58,504 nucleotides of DNA from Acidobacteriota bacterium (GTDB lineage: Bacteria; Acidobacteriota; Terriglobia; Acidiferrales; UBA7541). The notes under the pieces were generated by a model that had not been told where the DNA came from, did not search any database, and saw only the letters and a list, made by a program, of their open reading frames with translations. Where the stretch lies: NCBI GenBank assembly GCA_013289955.1, contig JABCYZ010000040.1:1-58504 (forward strand). Reading direction: 5' to 3'. Shown here one piece after another: positions 7,174-15,043 of this stretch. Every line of letters begins with the position of its first letter. The stretch's first letter is position 1. A program made the position numbers and the translations under genes.

Positions 7174-9819
7174 ATGCTTATGCGAGTCTATCGCGTGTTC
7201 ATGCATCGCCTTCGTTCGATATTCAGGAAATCTCGGGCAGATGCCGATCTGCAACACGAGATCGAAATTCATTTGGAGCAGCTCCAGAAAGAAGCCGTAG
7301 CTTCCGGTATGAACGAATCCGAAGCCCGCACGATGGCGCGACGCCGGTTCGGAGCTCTGGAGAAGACGAAGGAAGAGTGTCGCGACACGAGACGCGTAAA
7401 CGTGATCGACAATTTCAAGCGCGATCTGCGGTACGCGCTGCGAATCATTTGGACCAAGCGAAGTTTTAGCGCGCCGGCGTTGCTGACGCTCGCCTTGGGG
7501 ATCGGTGCCAACGTCGCGATCTTCACCGTCGTCAATGCCGTGCTTATCCGCTCCCTCCCTTATGCTGAGCCGGAGAAGCTGGTAGGTGTCTCTAACTCCG
7601 CCGTGTTTTCAGGCCAAATCGTTAACGACTGGCCTCTCTCCCTCGAAATGTACGCTGCCTACAACGAGCAGGCACAAAGCTTTGCCGATTTCGGCGTTTG
7701 GACGACTGGAGCGGCGGCGGTCACGGGGGCCGGCGACCCTGATCAGGTTGTGACCGCATCCATGACGCACGGAGTGCTCCCCGCGCTCGGCGTGCAGCCC
7801 TGTTTGGGCCGTTGGTTCTCCAGCGCGGATGAGGTGCCGGGGGCCGAGAAAGCTGTCATCCTTTCCTACAAATACTGGCAGAGCAAATTCAGCGGCAGCG
7901 AGCGCGTACTGGGTCAGTTGGTCCTCATCGATTTCGTCCCTTATCAAGTGGTCGGTGTAATGCCCCGGAGCTTCGAATTCCTCAACGTTGACCCCGACGT
8001 GTTCCTGGCGCAAAGCGTAGCCAGCGGGGCTCCGGGATCCGCAGACGCCGATAACTTCGGCGTCGCCAGGCTCAAACCCGGTGTCAGTCTTGCACAAGCC
8101 AATCAAGACCTGGCGCGGGTGCTGAGCATCTGGGGAGCGGGGAATGCCCAATGGGGGCAGGCACTGGAGGAGCTGCGCGTCAAACCCAACATTCATCCGC
8201 TGAAGCAGGATGTCGTCGGAGACGTCGGAACCGTCCTCGAGATTCTGATGGGAGCGCTCGGAATAGTGCTCTTGCTGGTGTGCGCGAACGTGGCGAACCT
8301 GGTGCAGGTGCGGGCGCACGCCCGGCGCGAAGAGTTTGCCATTCGAACGGCGCTTGGCGCAGGTCGGGCGGAAATCGCTCGTCAACTAATCGTAGAGAGC
8401 CTTGCCCTGGCTACTCTCGGCGGCGCTGCCGGTTTAGCTCTCGCCTATGCTGCACTTCGCCTGCTGGTGACCCATGGACCGAGTTCTCTACCTAGAATCA
8501 GCGAAATAGGGATTGACGCAACGAGTTTCCTGTTTGCGCTGGCCTGCTCCTTGCTGTCGGGCATGCTGTTTGGATTCATAGCACTCCTGAAATCAGGCAT
8601 CAGCAACAGATTGCAAAACGCGCGAGGCGCCAGCCCAGGCGCGGAACAATTGCATGCACAAAATGCGCTGGTTGTCGCACAAGTAGCGCTTGCTCTGGTG
8701 TTGTTGGTCGGAGGAGGGTTGCTGGTTCGCAGCTTCCTCGCGTTGAGCGCCGTGAAACCGGGCTTCACTCACCCCGCTCAGATTCAGACGGTCCGGCTGT
8801 TTATTCCCGAAGCTCTGATACCCGAGCCCGAGCGCGTAGCCCAAACGCAGGCTGATATTGTCCACGAACTCGCCGCTATTCCCGGAGTCACCGCGGCGGG
8901 GTTTGCCACGGCTTTGCCGCTCGAACTGGAATACCATAACGGCAACCCCATCTCCGTCGAGGGCAAGACGCCAGTTGACAGAATCCCCCCGAACCGAACC
9001 ATCAAGTCCATTTCCCCAGGCCTCTTTGCCGCGCTCGGGACGCAACTGATCGCTGGCCGGGATTTCGCGTGGAGAGACCTGGTCAGCCCCCCTCGCGTGG
9101 CCATAATTTCCGAGAACATGGCTCGCGAGAATTGGGGTGACCCGCAGGAAGCGCTCGGCAAACGTATCCGCTTGGGCACCGGCACGTGGACCGTCATCGT
9201 AGGCGTTGCGGAAAACGTCTATGACGATGGTGTCGATCGGCAGCCGCCGGCGATCGTCTATTTCCCGGGCCTTCGCCGCGGCGTCGCCTTCGCGTTGCGC
9301 AGCAGCCGCGCCGGCACGGAAGCCCTGCGGAAAGAAATCACGGCGAAGATCCATGCCGTAAACTCCAGCTTGCCTTTGGTGAACGTTCGAACTCTAAGCG
9401 ACCTCAATAGACTCACGATGGAACGCCGGTCCTTTGCGCTCGTCCTGCTTGGAATGGCCGCGGTGATGGCGGTGACGCTTTCGATCATCGGAGTCTACGG
9501 TGTTCTGGCTTATGCCGTTGCGCAGCGTCAGAAAGAGATAAGCATCCGTGTCGCTGTGGGCGCCGAGCCCCGAACAATCAAGGCTCTCTTTTTGCGTCAG
9601 GGCCTAATACTTACATCCCTTGGTGGTGCGGTTGGATTGGTTTCAGCGCGAGGGCTCTCCCACTGGATGTCTTCCCTCCTTTTTGGCGTTACACCAGCGG
9701 ATCCATTAACGTTTGCTGTTTCGGGCGCGGTTGTTCTGGCGGCCGCCTTGGCCGCTAGTTACTTGCCATCGCGCAGAGCCGCATCCTTGCATCCAATCGA
9801 AGCACTGCGCAGCGATTAG
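7174..9819 (+). CDS. ADOP-type duplicated FtsX/MacB permease (cassette 2)
   Basis: 881 residues from ATG 7174; an in-frame ATG at 7180 has better spacing from AGGA (7167-7170) and may be the true start. Order: an N-terminal coiled cytoplasmic region (DADLQHEIEIHLEQL), first helix with LTLALGIGANVAIFTV, a MacB-like periplasmic domain, a first FtsX block (EFAIRTALGAGRAEI), a central helix pair, a second periplasmic domain, and a final FtsX block (EISIRVAVGAEPRTI) ending P-SRRAA and PIEALRSD. This is the full-length family architecture. No ATPase or membrane-fusion gene is linked. It probably acts as an envelope mechanotransmitter or export permease of unknown cargo. Confidence 0.9.
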   Translation: MLMRVYRVFMHRLRSIFRKSRADADLQHEIEIHLEQLQKEAVASGMNESEARTMARRRFGALEKTKEECRDTRRVNVIDNFKRDLRYALRIIWTKRSFSAPALLTLALGIGANVAIFTVVNAVLIRSLPYAEPEKLVGVSNSAVFSGQIVNDWPLSLEMYAAYNEQAQSFADFGVWTTGAAAVTGAGDPDQVVTASMTHGVLPALGVQPCLGRWFSSADEVPGAEKAVILSYKYWQSKFSGSERVLGQLVLIDFVPYQVVGVMPRSFEFLNVDPDVFLAQSVASGAPGSADADNFGVARLKPGVSLAQANQDLARVLSIWGAGNAQWGQALEELRVKPNIHPLKQDVVGDVGTVLEILMGALGIVLLLVCANVANLVQVRAHARREEFAIRTALGAGRAEIARQLIVESLALATLGGAAGLALAYAALRLLVTHGPSSLPRISEIGIDATSFLFALACSLLSGMLFGFIALLKSGISNRLQNARGASPGAEQLHAQNALVVAQVALALVLLVGGGLLVRSFLALSAVKPGFTHPAQIQTVRLFIPEALIPEPERVAQTQADIVHELAAIPGVTAAGFATALPLELEYHNGNPISVEGKTPVDRIPPNRTIKSISPGLFAALGTQLIAGRDFAWRDLVSPPRVAIISENMARENWGDPQEALGKRIRLGTGTWTVIVGVAENVYDDGVDRQPPAIVYFPGLRRGVAFALRSSRAGTEALRKEITAKIHAVNSSLPLVNVRTLSDLNRLTMERRSFALVLLGMAAVMAVTLSIIGVYGVLAYAVAQRQKEISIRVAVGAEPRTIKALFLRQGLILTSLGGAVGLVSARGLSHWMSSLLFGVTPADPLTFAVSGAVVLAAALAASYLPSRRAASLHPIEALRSD

Positions 9820-10167
9820 GCTTTGGCTCTTGGCGTAGCAGTGTCCTGTGGCGAGGCAACTTTTCTCGAGGTTAAATCCCGGCGAATCGCCACACGGAAG
9901 TAGTCGCAACTAACGGTGCGCTCTAAGTCGTCGGCAATTCGGTCGAGCGCTCACACACTCTAGCCACAATCGCGGGTCCCATGTTCCGCAACCATCCGGC
10001 ACTCACCACCAGAGAAGCCACCCGATTCGAGCACATGGCGGAGCCAGCGGCGATCGTGACGCGACCGATTCTTTCTGTTCCGGCTTAACTGGCTCGGCCC
10101 TTGCCGCGTCGATCTTCTCCAGATCAGAGACAAACTGTCACTCTCGTGCCCCGGAAAGCGTCTCCCC
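9820..10167. other. Intergenic region without recognisable gene
   Basis: About 350 nt between cassette 2 and the promoter of cassette 3. No convincing reading frame, repeat or RNA structure was found; the codon pattern does not resemble the flanking genes. Confidence 0.5.
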
Positions 10168-10207
10168 TTGCTTACCGAGTGCAGAGGTGCTAGGCTCGGT
10201 TACCGAG
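10168..10207 (+). promoter_or_regulatory. Promoter and palindromic operator of PadR-ADOP cassette 3
   Basis: A perfect 13-bp palindrome CTCGGTTACCGAG (10195-10207) lies 9 nt before the PadR start, and its right half TTACCGAG also occurs at 10172-10179. A candidate promoter TTGCTT (10168-10173), 17 nt, TAGGCT (10191-10196) overlaps both. The arrangement predicts autorepression. The site is unrelated to those of the other cassettes. Confidence 0.55.
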
Positions 10208-10216
10208 GGCATGGAG

Positions 10217-10552
10217 ATGAGCAAACCTTCGGATCTTGTGCAGGGCACGCTGGACATGTTGCTGCTGAAAATTCTTGCTCTTGAGCCGATGAACGGATTC
10301 GCGGTTAGCCAGCGGTTGAAACAAATGTCGGGCGACGTATTGCAGGTCAGTGACGGCTCGCTATATCCGGCGCTGCACAAGCTGGAGCAGGAGGGCTGGA
10401 TTACAGCCGAATGGAAAACATCCGAGTACGGACGGCGGGCGAAATATTATTCGCTGACACGGCTGGGCCGGCGACAGCTTGAAAAAGAAGCAGACAACTG
10501 GGGCAGGCTTTCGAGCGCCATTTCGCGAGTCATCAAGCTCAAAGAGGCGTGA
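10217..10552 (+). CDS. PadR-family transcriptional repressor (cassette 3)
   Basis: 111 residues with the same plan as its paralogues: KPSDLVQGTLDMLLL, then EPMNGFAVSQRL, SDGSLYPALHKLEQEGW and RRAKYYSLT, with a basic C-terminal helix. The ATG at 10217 is preferred over in-frame ATG 10211 because it aligns with the M-x-KP start of the other copies and is spaced about 7 nt from GAGGG. The permease gene follows after 31 nt. Differences in the recognition region agree with its different operator. Confidence 0.9.
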   Translation: MSKPSDLVQGTLDMLLLKILALEPMNGFAVSQRLKQMSGDVLQVSDGSLYPALHKLEQEGWITAEWKTSEYGRRAKYYSLTRLGRRQLEKEADNWGRLSSAISRVIKLKEA

Positions 10553-10583
10553 GCGTCGCGCGGCTGTGAAACGGAGGTTCGAG

Positions 10584-13295
10584 ATGCGACCCGAGCATTG
10601 GATGTTCACGATTCCGCTGCGGCTGCGGTCGCTGTTTCGCGGGGCGCAGGCGAACCAGGAGCTGGATGACGAGCTGCGCGACCACCTCGTACGAAAAACC
10701 CAGCAATACGTCGGGCAAGGGATGACGCAAGAAGAGGCGCATCTTCGCGCGCGACTCGACCTGGGTGGTATCGAACAAACCAAAGAGGACTGCCGCGACG
10801 CACGACGTGTGAACTGGATTCAGGACTTCGTTCAGGACTTGCACGTCGGTCTGCGTATGTTGCGCAAATCGGCCGGTTTCACGGTTGTCGCCACGGTCAC
10901 GCTCGCCCTCGGCATCGGCGCCACCACTGCGATTTTCAGCATCGTGAACGCGGTCTTGCTGTCCCCTCTTCCGTTTCCCGAACCCGACCGTCTCGTGAGA
11001 ATCACCTTCAGCGAGCCCGGGCTGGGGTTGCGAGACGTGCCATTTTCTGTGCCCGAACTTGACGATCTCAGAAATCGCGCGGGCGTATTTACGGACGTCA
11101 GCACAATCGCTAGCAATAGCGTGAATTTAACTGGTGCCGATCATCCCGAGCGTCTCGAGTTCCTGGTCACCCATTCCAACTACTTTTCCATGTTGGGCGC
11201 GACCCCTCAGATCGGAAGATTGTTTGGACCCCAAGACTTTGCGCTCGGTTTCGCGCCGGTTACGGTGATCAGCGATGGCCTTTGGCGCCGGGCTTATGGC
11301 GCTGATCGAAATGTCATCGGCCGCACTGTCCGGCTCGATGGTGATCCGTACACAATCGTCGGCGTTCTCCCCCCCGAATTTCGCCATCCTGGACCGACAG
11401 TTTCCGGCAACGTGGAAGTATTTCAGACAGCCGGGTTCAGCGCCGATCCTGCTCCCCCTCCCGCGCGCAGCACGCGGATTATGCCCAGTTCTATTGGACG
11501 TCTCAAGCCAGGGATTACCGTAGAGCAAGCCCAGGCACGGCTCACGGCCATGGCCACCGAGATATGCCACGATTATCCGGCGGACTATCCCGCGCAGGAC
11601 CAATGGACAATTGAAATTCAGCCGTTGCAGGAAGCCCTTGTAGGTAATGTTCGGCCCATGCTGCTCGTTCTGCTGGGTGCGGTGATCCTGATTGTTTTCA
11701 TTGTTTCCTTGAATATTGCCAATCTCCTTTTGGCGCGCGCCTCAGGAAGGCAACAGGAGATGGCAGTGCGCTGTGCGCTAGGGGCGACCCATAGCCGTAT
11801 GATTCGCCAGATGTTGACCGAGTCTATGCTGCTTTCTGTTATTGGCGGGGCCGCAGGAGTTTTGACTGCGGTTGGCACCATTGGCTTCCTTCTGCGTTTG
11901 GTCCCTTCAAATATACCTCGGCTCAACGAAGTGCGAATCGATTGGGTCGTATTGGCGTTTGCTCTCGCGATTTCCGTTCTTACTGGGCTTGCGTTCGGAC
12001 TTGCTCCAGCGTTTCAGTCAGCAAAGGCCGCTCTCTCGTCGGCGATCCGGGAAGGCGCGCGAGGGTCGGGCTCCAGTGCCAAGACCGGCCGTTTGCGGGA
12101 TGCACTGATCGTCTCGGAACTGGCCTTTGCGGTTGTTCTGATGGTGGCAGCCGGCTTGCTTCTGCGTACGCTGCGCGGCCTGCTCGAGGAAAATCCCGGC
12201 TTTAATCCAACCCAGGTCGTTGCGGCAAATCTTCCGCTACCAGAACCTAACGATCCGAAAGCAGACCCGTATCTCAGTCTGGCTCAGGAGACCTCTTTTA
12301 ACCGCGAGTTATTGCGGCGCATGAGGGCCATTCCAGGAATCGAGCTCGCCGCGATCACTTCCGATCTGCCCACCACCAATCTAAGATTGAAAGATGCCCA
12401 AGCGATCGGTGCCCTGTCGACCGAAGATAGCCCGATTGACTCCTCGCTGGATCTGCGCGCCGAGAGAATTCGGATAAGCCCTGATTATTTCAAGGTGATG
12501 CAGGCTCCACTCCTGCGCGGCCGGTTTTTTGCCGAGGGTGATGAAGACGGCAAACAGCCAGTGGCCATCATTGATGAAACCACCGCCCGTAAATATTGGC
12601 CAACGCGGGACCCACTGGGCCGCCTGGTTCGGTTTGGACAAGCCCCCACCCTGCCCCCGAGGATGGTAGTCGGTATTGTTAGAGACATTAAAAACGACGG
12701 GCTGGATATTGCTGGTGTTCCTCACATCTATGTCCCGATCTATCAAAGCCCCGACAGAGACCTGAGCGTCGTGTTGCGGACGTCTCTGCCAGCGAAGGTT
12801 TTGGAGCCGCAGATTCGCCATGAAATCCAGAGCATCGATCCCGGCCTGCCGGTATTCGGCATTTCTTCGATGAATGATGTGCTCGATCGTTCGCTGGCTT
12901 CGCGCCGTTTTTCTGCCGACGTTGTAGGTGGATTTGCCGGACTTGCTCTTCTTCTAGCCTCCATCGGAATTTATGGCTTGCTGGCGTACATGGTCGGGCA
13001 GAGGTCGCGCGAGATCGGCCTTCGCATGGCCTTGGGAGCGCGGCGATGGGACGTTCTGAAACTGATCTTAACTAAAGGTGCCGTCCTGGCTGGAGTCGGG
13101 ATTGCCGTCGGCGTGATCGTTTCTGCGGCGACAGCATCGATGATGGCAAGTCTCCTCTATGGTGTTCACCCGCACGACCCGCTTGTATTTCTGGCAGTGC
13201 CTCTCCTTCTTTTTGCGGTCGCGGTCCTGGCCAGCTACCTTCCAGCGCGGCGCGCGACGAAGGTAGATCCGATAGTTGCCCTTCGCGAGGCATGA
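10584..13295 (+). CDS. ADOP-type duplicated FtsX/MacB permease (cassette 3)
   Basis: 903 residues. ATG 10584 is chosen because ACGGAGG (10571-10577) is well spaced; the frame is open further upstream but overlaps padR. The N-terminus has the cytoplasmic helix NQELDDELRDHLVRKTQ and the acidobacterial linker with REARLDLGG-like sequence (here RARLDLGGIEQTKEDCRDARR). Then come LTLALGIGATTAIFSI in the first helix, a MacB periplasmic domain, FtsX block 1 (EMAVRCALGATHSRM), a second periplasmic domain, and FtsX block 2 (EIGLRMALGARRWDV) with terminal PARRATKVDPIVALREA. The family is complete here, with no sign of decay. Role as in the other cassettes is unknown; no linked ATPase. Confidence 0.9.
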   Translation: MRPEHWMFTIPLRLRSLFRGAQANQELDDELRDHLVRKTQQYVGQGMTQEEAHLRARLDLGGIEQTKEDCRDARRVNWIQDFVQDLHVGLRMLRKSAGFTVVATVTLALGIGATTAIFSIVNAVLLSPLPFPEPDRLVRITFSEPGLGLRDVPFSVPELDDLRNRAGVFTDVSTIASNSVNLTGADHPERLEFLVTHSNYFSMLGATPQIGRLFGPQDFALGFAPVTVISDGLWRRAYGADRNVIGRTVRLDGDPYTIVGVLPPEFRHPGPTVSGNVEVFQTAGFSADPAPPPARSTRIMPSSIGRLKPGITVEQAQARLTAMATEICHDYPADYPAQDQWTIEIQPLQEALVGNVRPMLLVLLGAVILIVFIVSLNIANLLLARASGRQQEMAVRCALGATHSRMIRQMLTESMLLSVIGGAAGVLTAVGTIGFLLRLVPSNIPRLNEVRIDWVVLAFALAISVLTGLAFGLAPAFQSAKAALSSAIREGARGSGSSAKTGRLRDALIVSELAFAVVLMVAAGLLLRTLRGLLEENPGFNPTQVVAANLPLPEPNDPKADPYLSLAQETSFNRELLRRMRAIPGIELAAITSDLPTTNLRLKDAQAIGALSTEDSPIDSSLDLRAERIRISPDYFKVMQAPLLRGRFFAEGDEDGKQPVAIIDETTARKYWPTRDPLGRLVRFGQAPTLPPRMVVGIVRDIKNDGLDIAGVPHIYVPIYQSPDRDLSVVLRTSLPAKVLEPQIRHEIQSIDPGLPVFGISSMNDVLDRSLASRRFSADVVGGFAGLALLLASIGIYGLLAYMVGQRSREIGLRMALGARRWDVLKLILTKGAVLAGVGIAVGVIVSAATASMMASLLYGVHPHDPLVFLAVPLLLFAVAVLASYLPARRATKVDPIVALREA

Positions 13296-13345
13296 ACTTG
13301 TTTGGGTTCACATTGAATACTTGCAGCAAGGAAAGGATCAATCCC

Positions 13346-13813
13346 ATGACACTCAACTGCTGGAAATTCCAAGGCGGGAAGTCTACCAGATGGAGAGTTT
13401 GCGCCATCGCCGTGCTTTCATTTACCGCGGGATCGCTCATTACTGCCCGCCTAGCACACATGAACCAGGTGAGGGCCGACAACAATAAGGTCTTCGAGCT
13501 TCGCGTTTATCATGCCGTGCCGGGCAAATTGCCGGCGCTAGAGTCACGGTTTCGCGACACGGCTTCAAAGCTGCTCGCCAAACACGATCTAAAGGCTGTG
13601 GGTTACTGGGTACCCGAGGATGCTCCCGCTTCAAACGACACATTCATCTATATCTTGGAGCATCCAAGCCGGGAGGAAGCGAAAAAGAACTGGGACGCCA
13701 TGTTCGCCGACCCGGCGTTTCAAGAGATGGTGAAATCCGAGCAGGCCGAAAAACTGGTGAACAAGGTGGACGTGACGTACATGCGACCGACGGATTTTTC
13801 GCCGATGAAGTAG
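13346..13813 (+). CDS. NIPSNAP-domain protein with N-terminal membrane anchor
   Basis: 155 residues. After a short basic start there is one hydrophobic segment (about 16-33), then the NIPSNAP ferredoxin-like fold beginning FELRVYHAVPGKLPALESRF and including GYWVPE and a conserved Tyr-Ile-Leu strand. NIPSNAP domains are of uncertain function; many bacterial ones are small stand-alone proteins with dimeric alpha/beta barrel fold. ATG 13346 has GAAAGGA at 13331-13337. An upstream in-frame ATG at 13292 overlaps the permease stop and lacks this site. It follows ADOP 3 by 50 nt and may be read from the same transcript. The hydrophobic segment suggests it works at or outside the membrane. Confidence 0.82.
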   Translation: MTLNCWKFQGGKSTRWRVCAIAVLSFTAGSLITARLAHMNQVRADNNKVFELRVYHAVPGKLPALESRFRDTASKLLAKHDLKAVGYWVPEDAPASNDTFIYILEHPSREEAKKNWDAMFADPAFQEMVKSEQAEKLVNKVDVTYMRPTDFSPMK

Positions 13814-14004
13814 TGCCAGATTGGCCAGGGCTAGATATCTATCGACTGAAATCGCTAACTCCCGTATTGTCGGACAACTGAAAGTAATCCGGTTCATCCG
13901 TCACGCGGCCTGCTGGCGGCGATTCTTCCGCTGTTCGCTCGCTGCCTCCAATTCCCGATCCCCCTCGCCTGATTCTCCTTCTGATACCGGCGAGCATGTC
14001 CTTC

Positions 14005-14256
14005 GGCGCGAAGGCCATGGCGTCGCGCAGTAGCAGCGATCCGTCCGTCGCTTGCGGGAACGACCTTACCAGCTTTCTGCGCGGCGGCTGTGAGTTCTCC
14101 CCAAGTGTGGCTGGTTTCGAAATCGACAGGAAGGACTCGATCCGCGTAATAGCGTTCGAGCGCCTGCAACTACAGGGGGACACCAGGATGTCCTTTGGGG
14201 CGGCGCAATTCGGAAAGCGCGTAGGTATCGAGAAGAACTCTTATATCTTCACATCT
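14005..14256 (-). pseudogene. Broken PIN-domain (VapC-like) toxin
   Basis: In the frame overlapping the end of the antitoxin the translation gives LLDTYALSELRRPKGHPGV, an N-terminal PIN segment with the first catalytic Asp and the SEL Glu. It meets a TAG stop where the family normally has the W of a W-L-Q-A motif, so a TGG to TAG change is likely. The frame then continues with LQALERYYADRVLPVD and SDGRIAATARRHG, which carries the next catalytic Asp. Similarity ends there, before the final T-R-N-x-x-D-F motif. Nonsense change plus loss of the 3' end means no working nuclease. Sequence from 13814 to 14004 shows nothing recognisable. Confidence 0.75.
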
Positions 14257-14483
14257 CGCATGGGAGAGTCATCGCGGGTAAGATTCAGTCTTTCGAAGTC
14301 AGGACCTCTTCCCATAAGAAACTCTTTGAAATCTGGGCGTTTCCCGGTGAGTTTTTCGTAGTCACGCTCTGCAACGACGACGACAGCATCATCGTGACGG
14401 CTGATCCGCTGTGGTCCTTCGGCAAGAGCGCGGGCAACGAGTTCACTGAAGCGGTTTTTGGCATCTGCAAGTCGCCATTCCAT
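14241..14483 (-). CDS. Phd/YefM-family antitoxin
   Basis: 80 residues, intact. It begins MEWRLADAKNRFSELV, the usual N-terminal DNA-binding half of Phd-type antitoxins, followed by SRHDDAVVVVAERDYEKL and a C-terminal tail (from about residue 50) that would normally thread into the PIN toxin. AGGAG stands 6 nt before the ATG. A perfect dyad (14497-14515) lies just upstream and is likely its own operator. The partner toxin downstream is a pseudogene, so this is an orphan antitoxin that may persist as a DNA-binding regulator or protect against a related toxin elsewhere. Confidence 0.85.
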   Translation of the reverse strand: MEWRLADAKNRFSELVARALAEGPQRISRHDDAVVVVAERDYEKLTGKRPDFKEFLMGRGPDFERLNLTRDDSPMRDVKI

Positions 14484-14496
14484 GGTGGCTCCTGTC

Positions 14497-14515
14497 TGGC
14501 TGGATTATCCAGCCA
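14497..14515. promoter_or_regulatory. Antitoxin operator dyad
   Basis: TGGCTGGA (14497-14504), 3 nt, TCCAGCCA (14508-14515) is a perfect 8-bp inverted repeat ending 13 nt before the antitoxin start codon on the minus strand. Phd-type antitoxins bind such dyads to repress their own operon. Confidence 0.55.
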
Positions 14516-14662
14516 TATTGTTGCCTTTACGCAACTTCGTCAACTGTGACTAACCATCCAAATTATCCTGCGCCTTTCGCGGCCATTCGCTGGTGATTTC
14601 CGTCAAGCACCCGGCCGAATGGCGCTTCAAGTCAAGGTGTCCCCTTGCCAAACAGGTATACC

Positions 14663-14694
14663 TTGACTATCGACAATACTTATTGTAGATAGTC
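14663..14694 (+). promoter_or_regulatory. Promoter and inverted-repeat operator of PadR-ADOP cassette 4
   Basis: GACTATCGACAAT (14665-14677) and ATTGTAGATAGTC (14682-14694) form a 13-bp inverted repeat with one mismatch and a 4-nt spacer. Inside it lie TTGACT (14663-14668), 17 nt, TAGATA (14686-14691), a good promoter match. The half-site ATTGTCGATAGTC is the core of the tandem repeats before cassette 2. The expected transcript start is at or beside the ATG at 14700. Confidence 0.65.
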
Positions 14695-14699
14695 AGAGT

Positions 14700-15029
14700 A
14701 TGGGCAAACCAAACGATCTCGTACAGGGAACTCTTGACCTGCTGATTCTCAAAACCGTCTCGCTCGAACCGAAACACGGTTGGGCCATTGCCAAGCGCAT
14801 CCAGCAGATCTCCAACGAAGTGCTCCAAGTCCAGCAAGGTTCTCTCTACCCCGCTCTGCACCGTCTCGAACAGAAAGCGTGGATTAAAGGCAGATGGGCC
14901 GAAACGGAAACCGGCAGACAGGCCAAGTTTTACTCGCTGACTGCCGCCGGCCGGGCGCAGCTAGAAAAGGAAGCAGCCACTTGGAGTCGCCTGTCAGGCG
15001 CGATCAATCTTGTCGTTGAATCCACGTAA
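14700..15029 (+). CDS. PadR-family transcriptional repressor (cassette 4)
   Basis: 109 residues: KPNDLVQGTLDLLILKTV, EPKHGWAIAKRIQ, QQGSLYPALHRLEQKAW and RQAKFYSLT in the order of a PadR winged helix with a short C-terminal helix. Closest in this window to the copy at 6839, with which it also shares the operator half-site, so the two repressors may bind each other's promoters. No Shine-Dalgarno precedes ATG 14700 and the predicted transcription start falls on it, so the message may be leaderless. The permease gene follows after 14 nt. Confidence 0.92.
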   Translation: MGKPNDLVQGTLDLLILKTVSLEPKHGWAIAKRIQQISNEVLQVQQGSLYPALHRLEQKAWIKGRWAETETGRQAKFYSLTAAGRAQLEKEAATWSRLSGAINLVVEST

Positions 15030-15043
15030 GGAGTACGACGCCA

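Noticed and set aside
13292..13345. Upstream ATG for the NIPSNAP gene
   Set aside because: It overlaps the end of the permease gene and has no ribosome binding site, whereas ATG 13346 has GAAAGGA at good distance.
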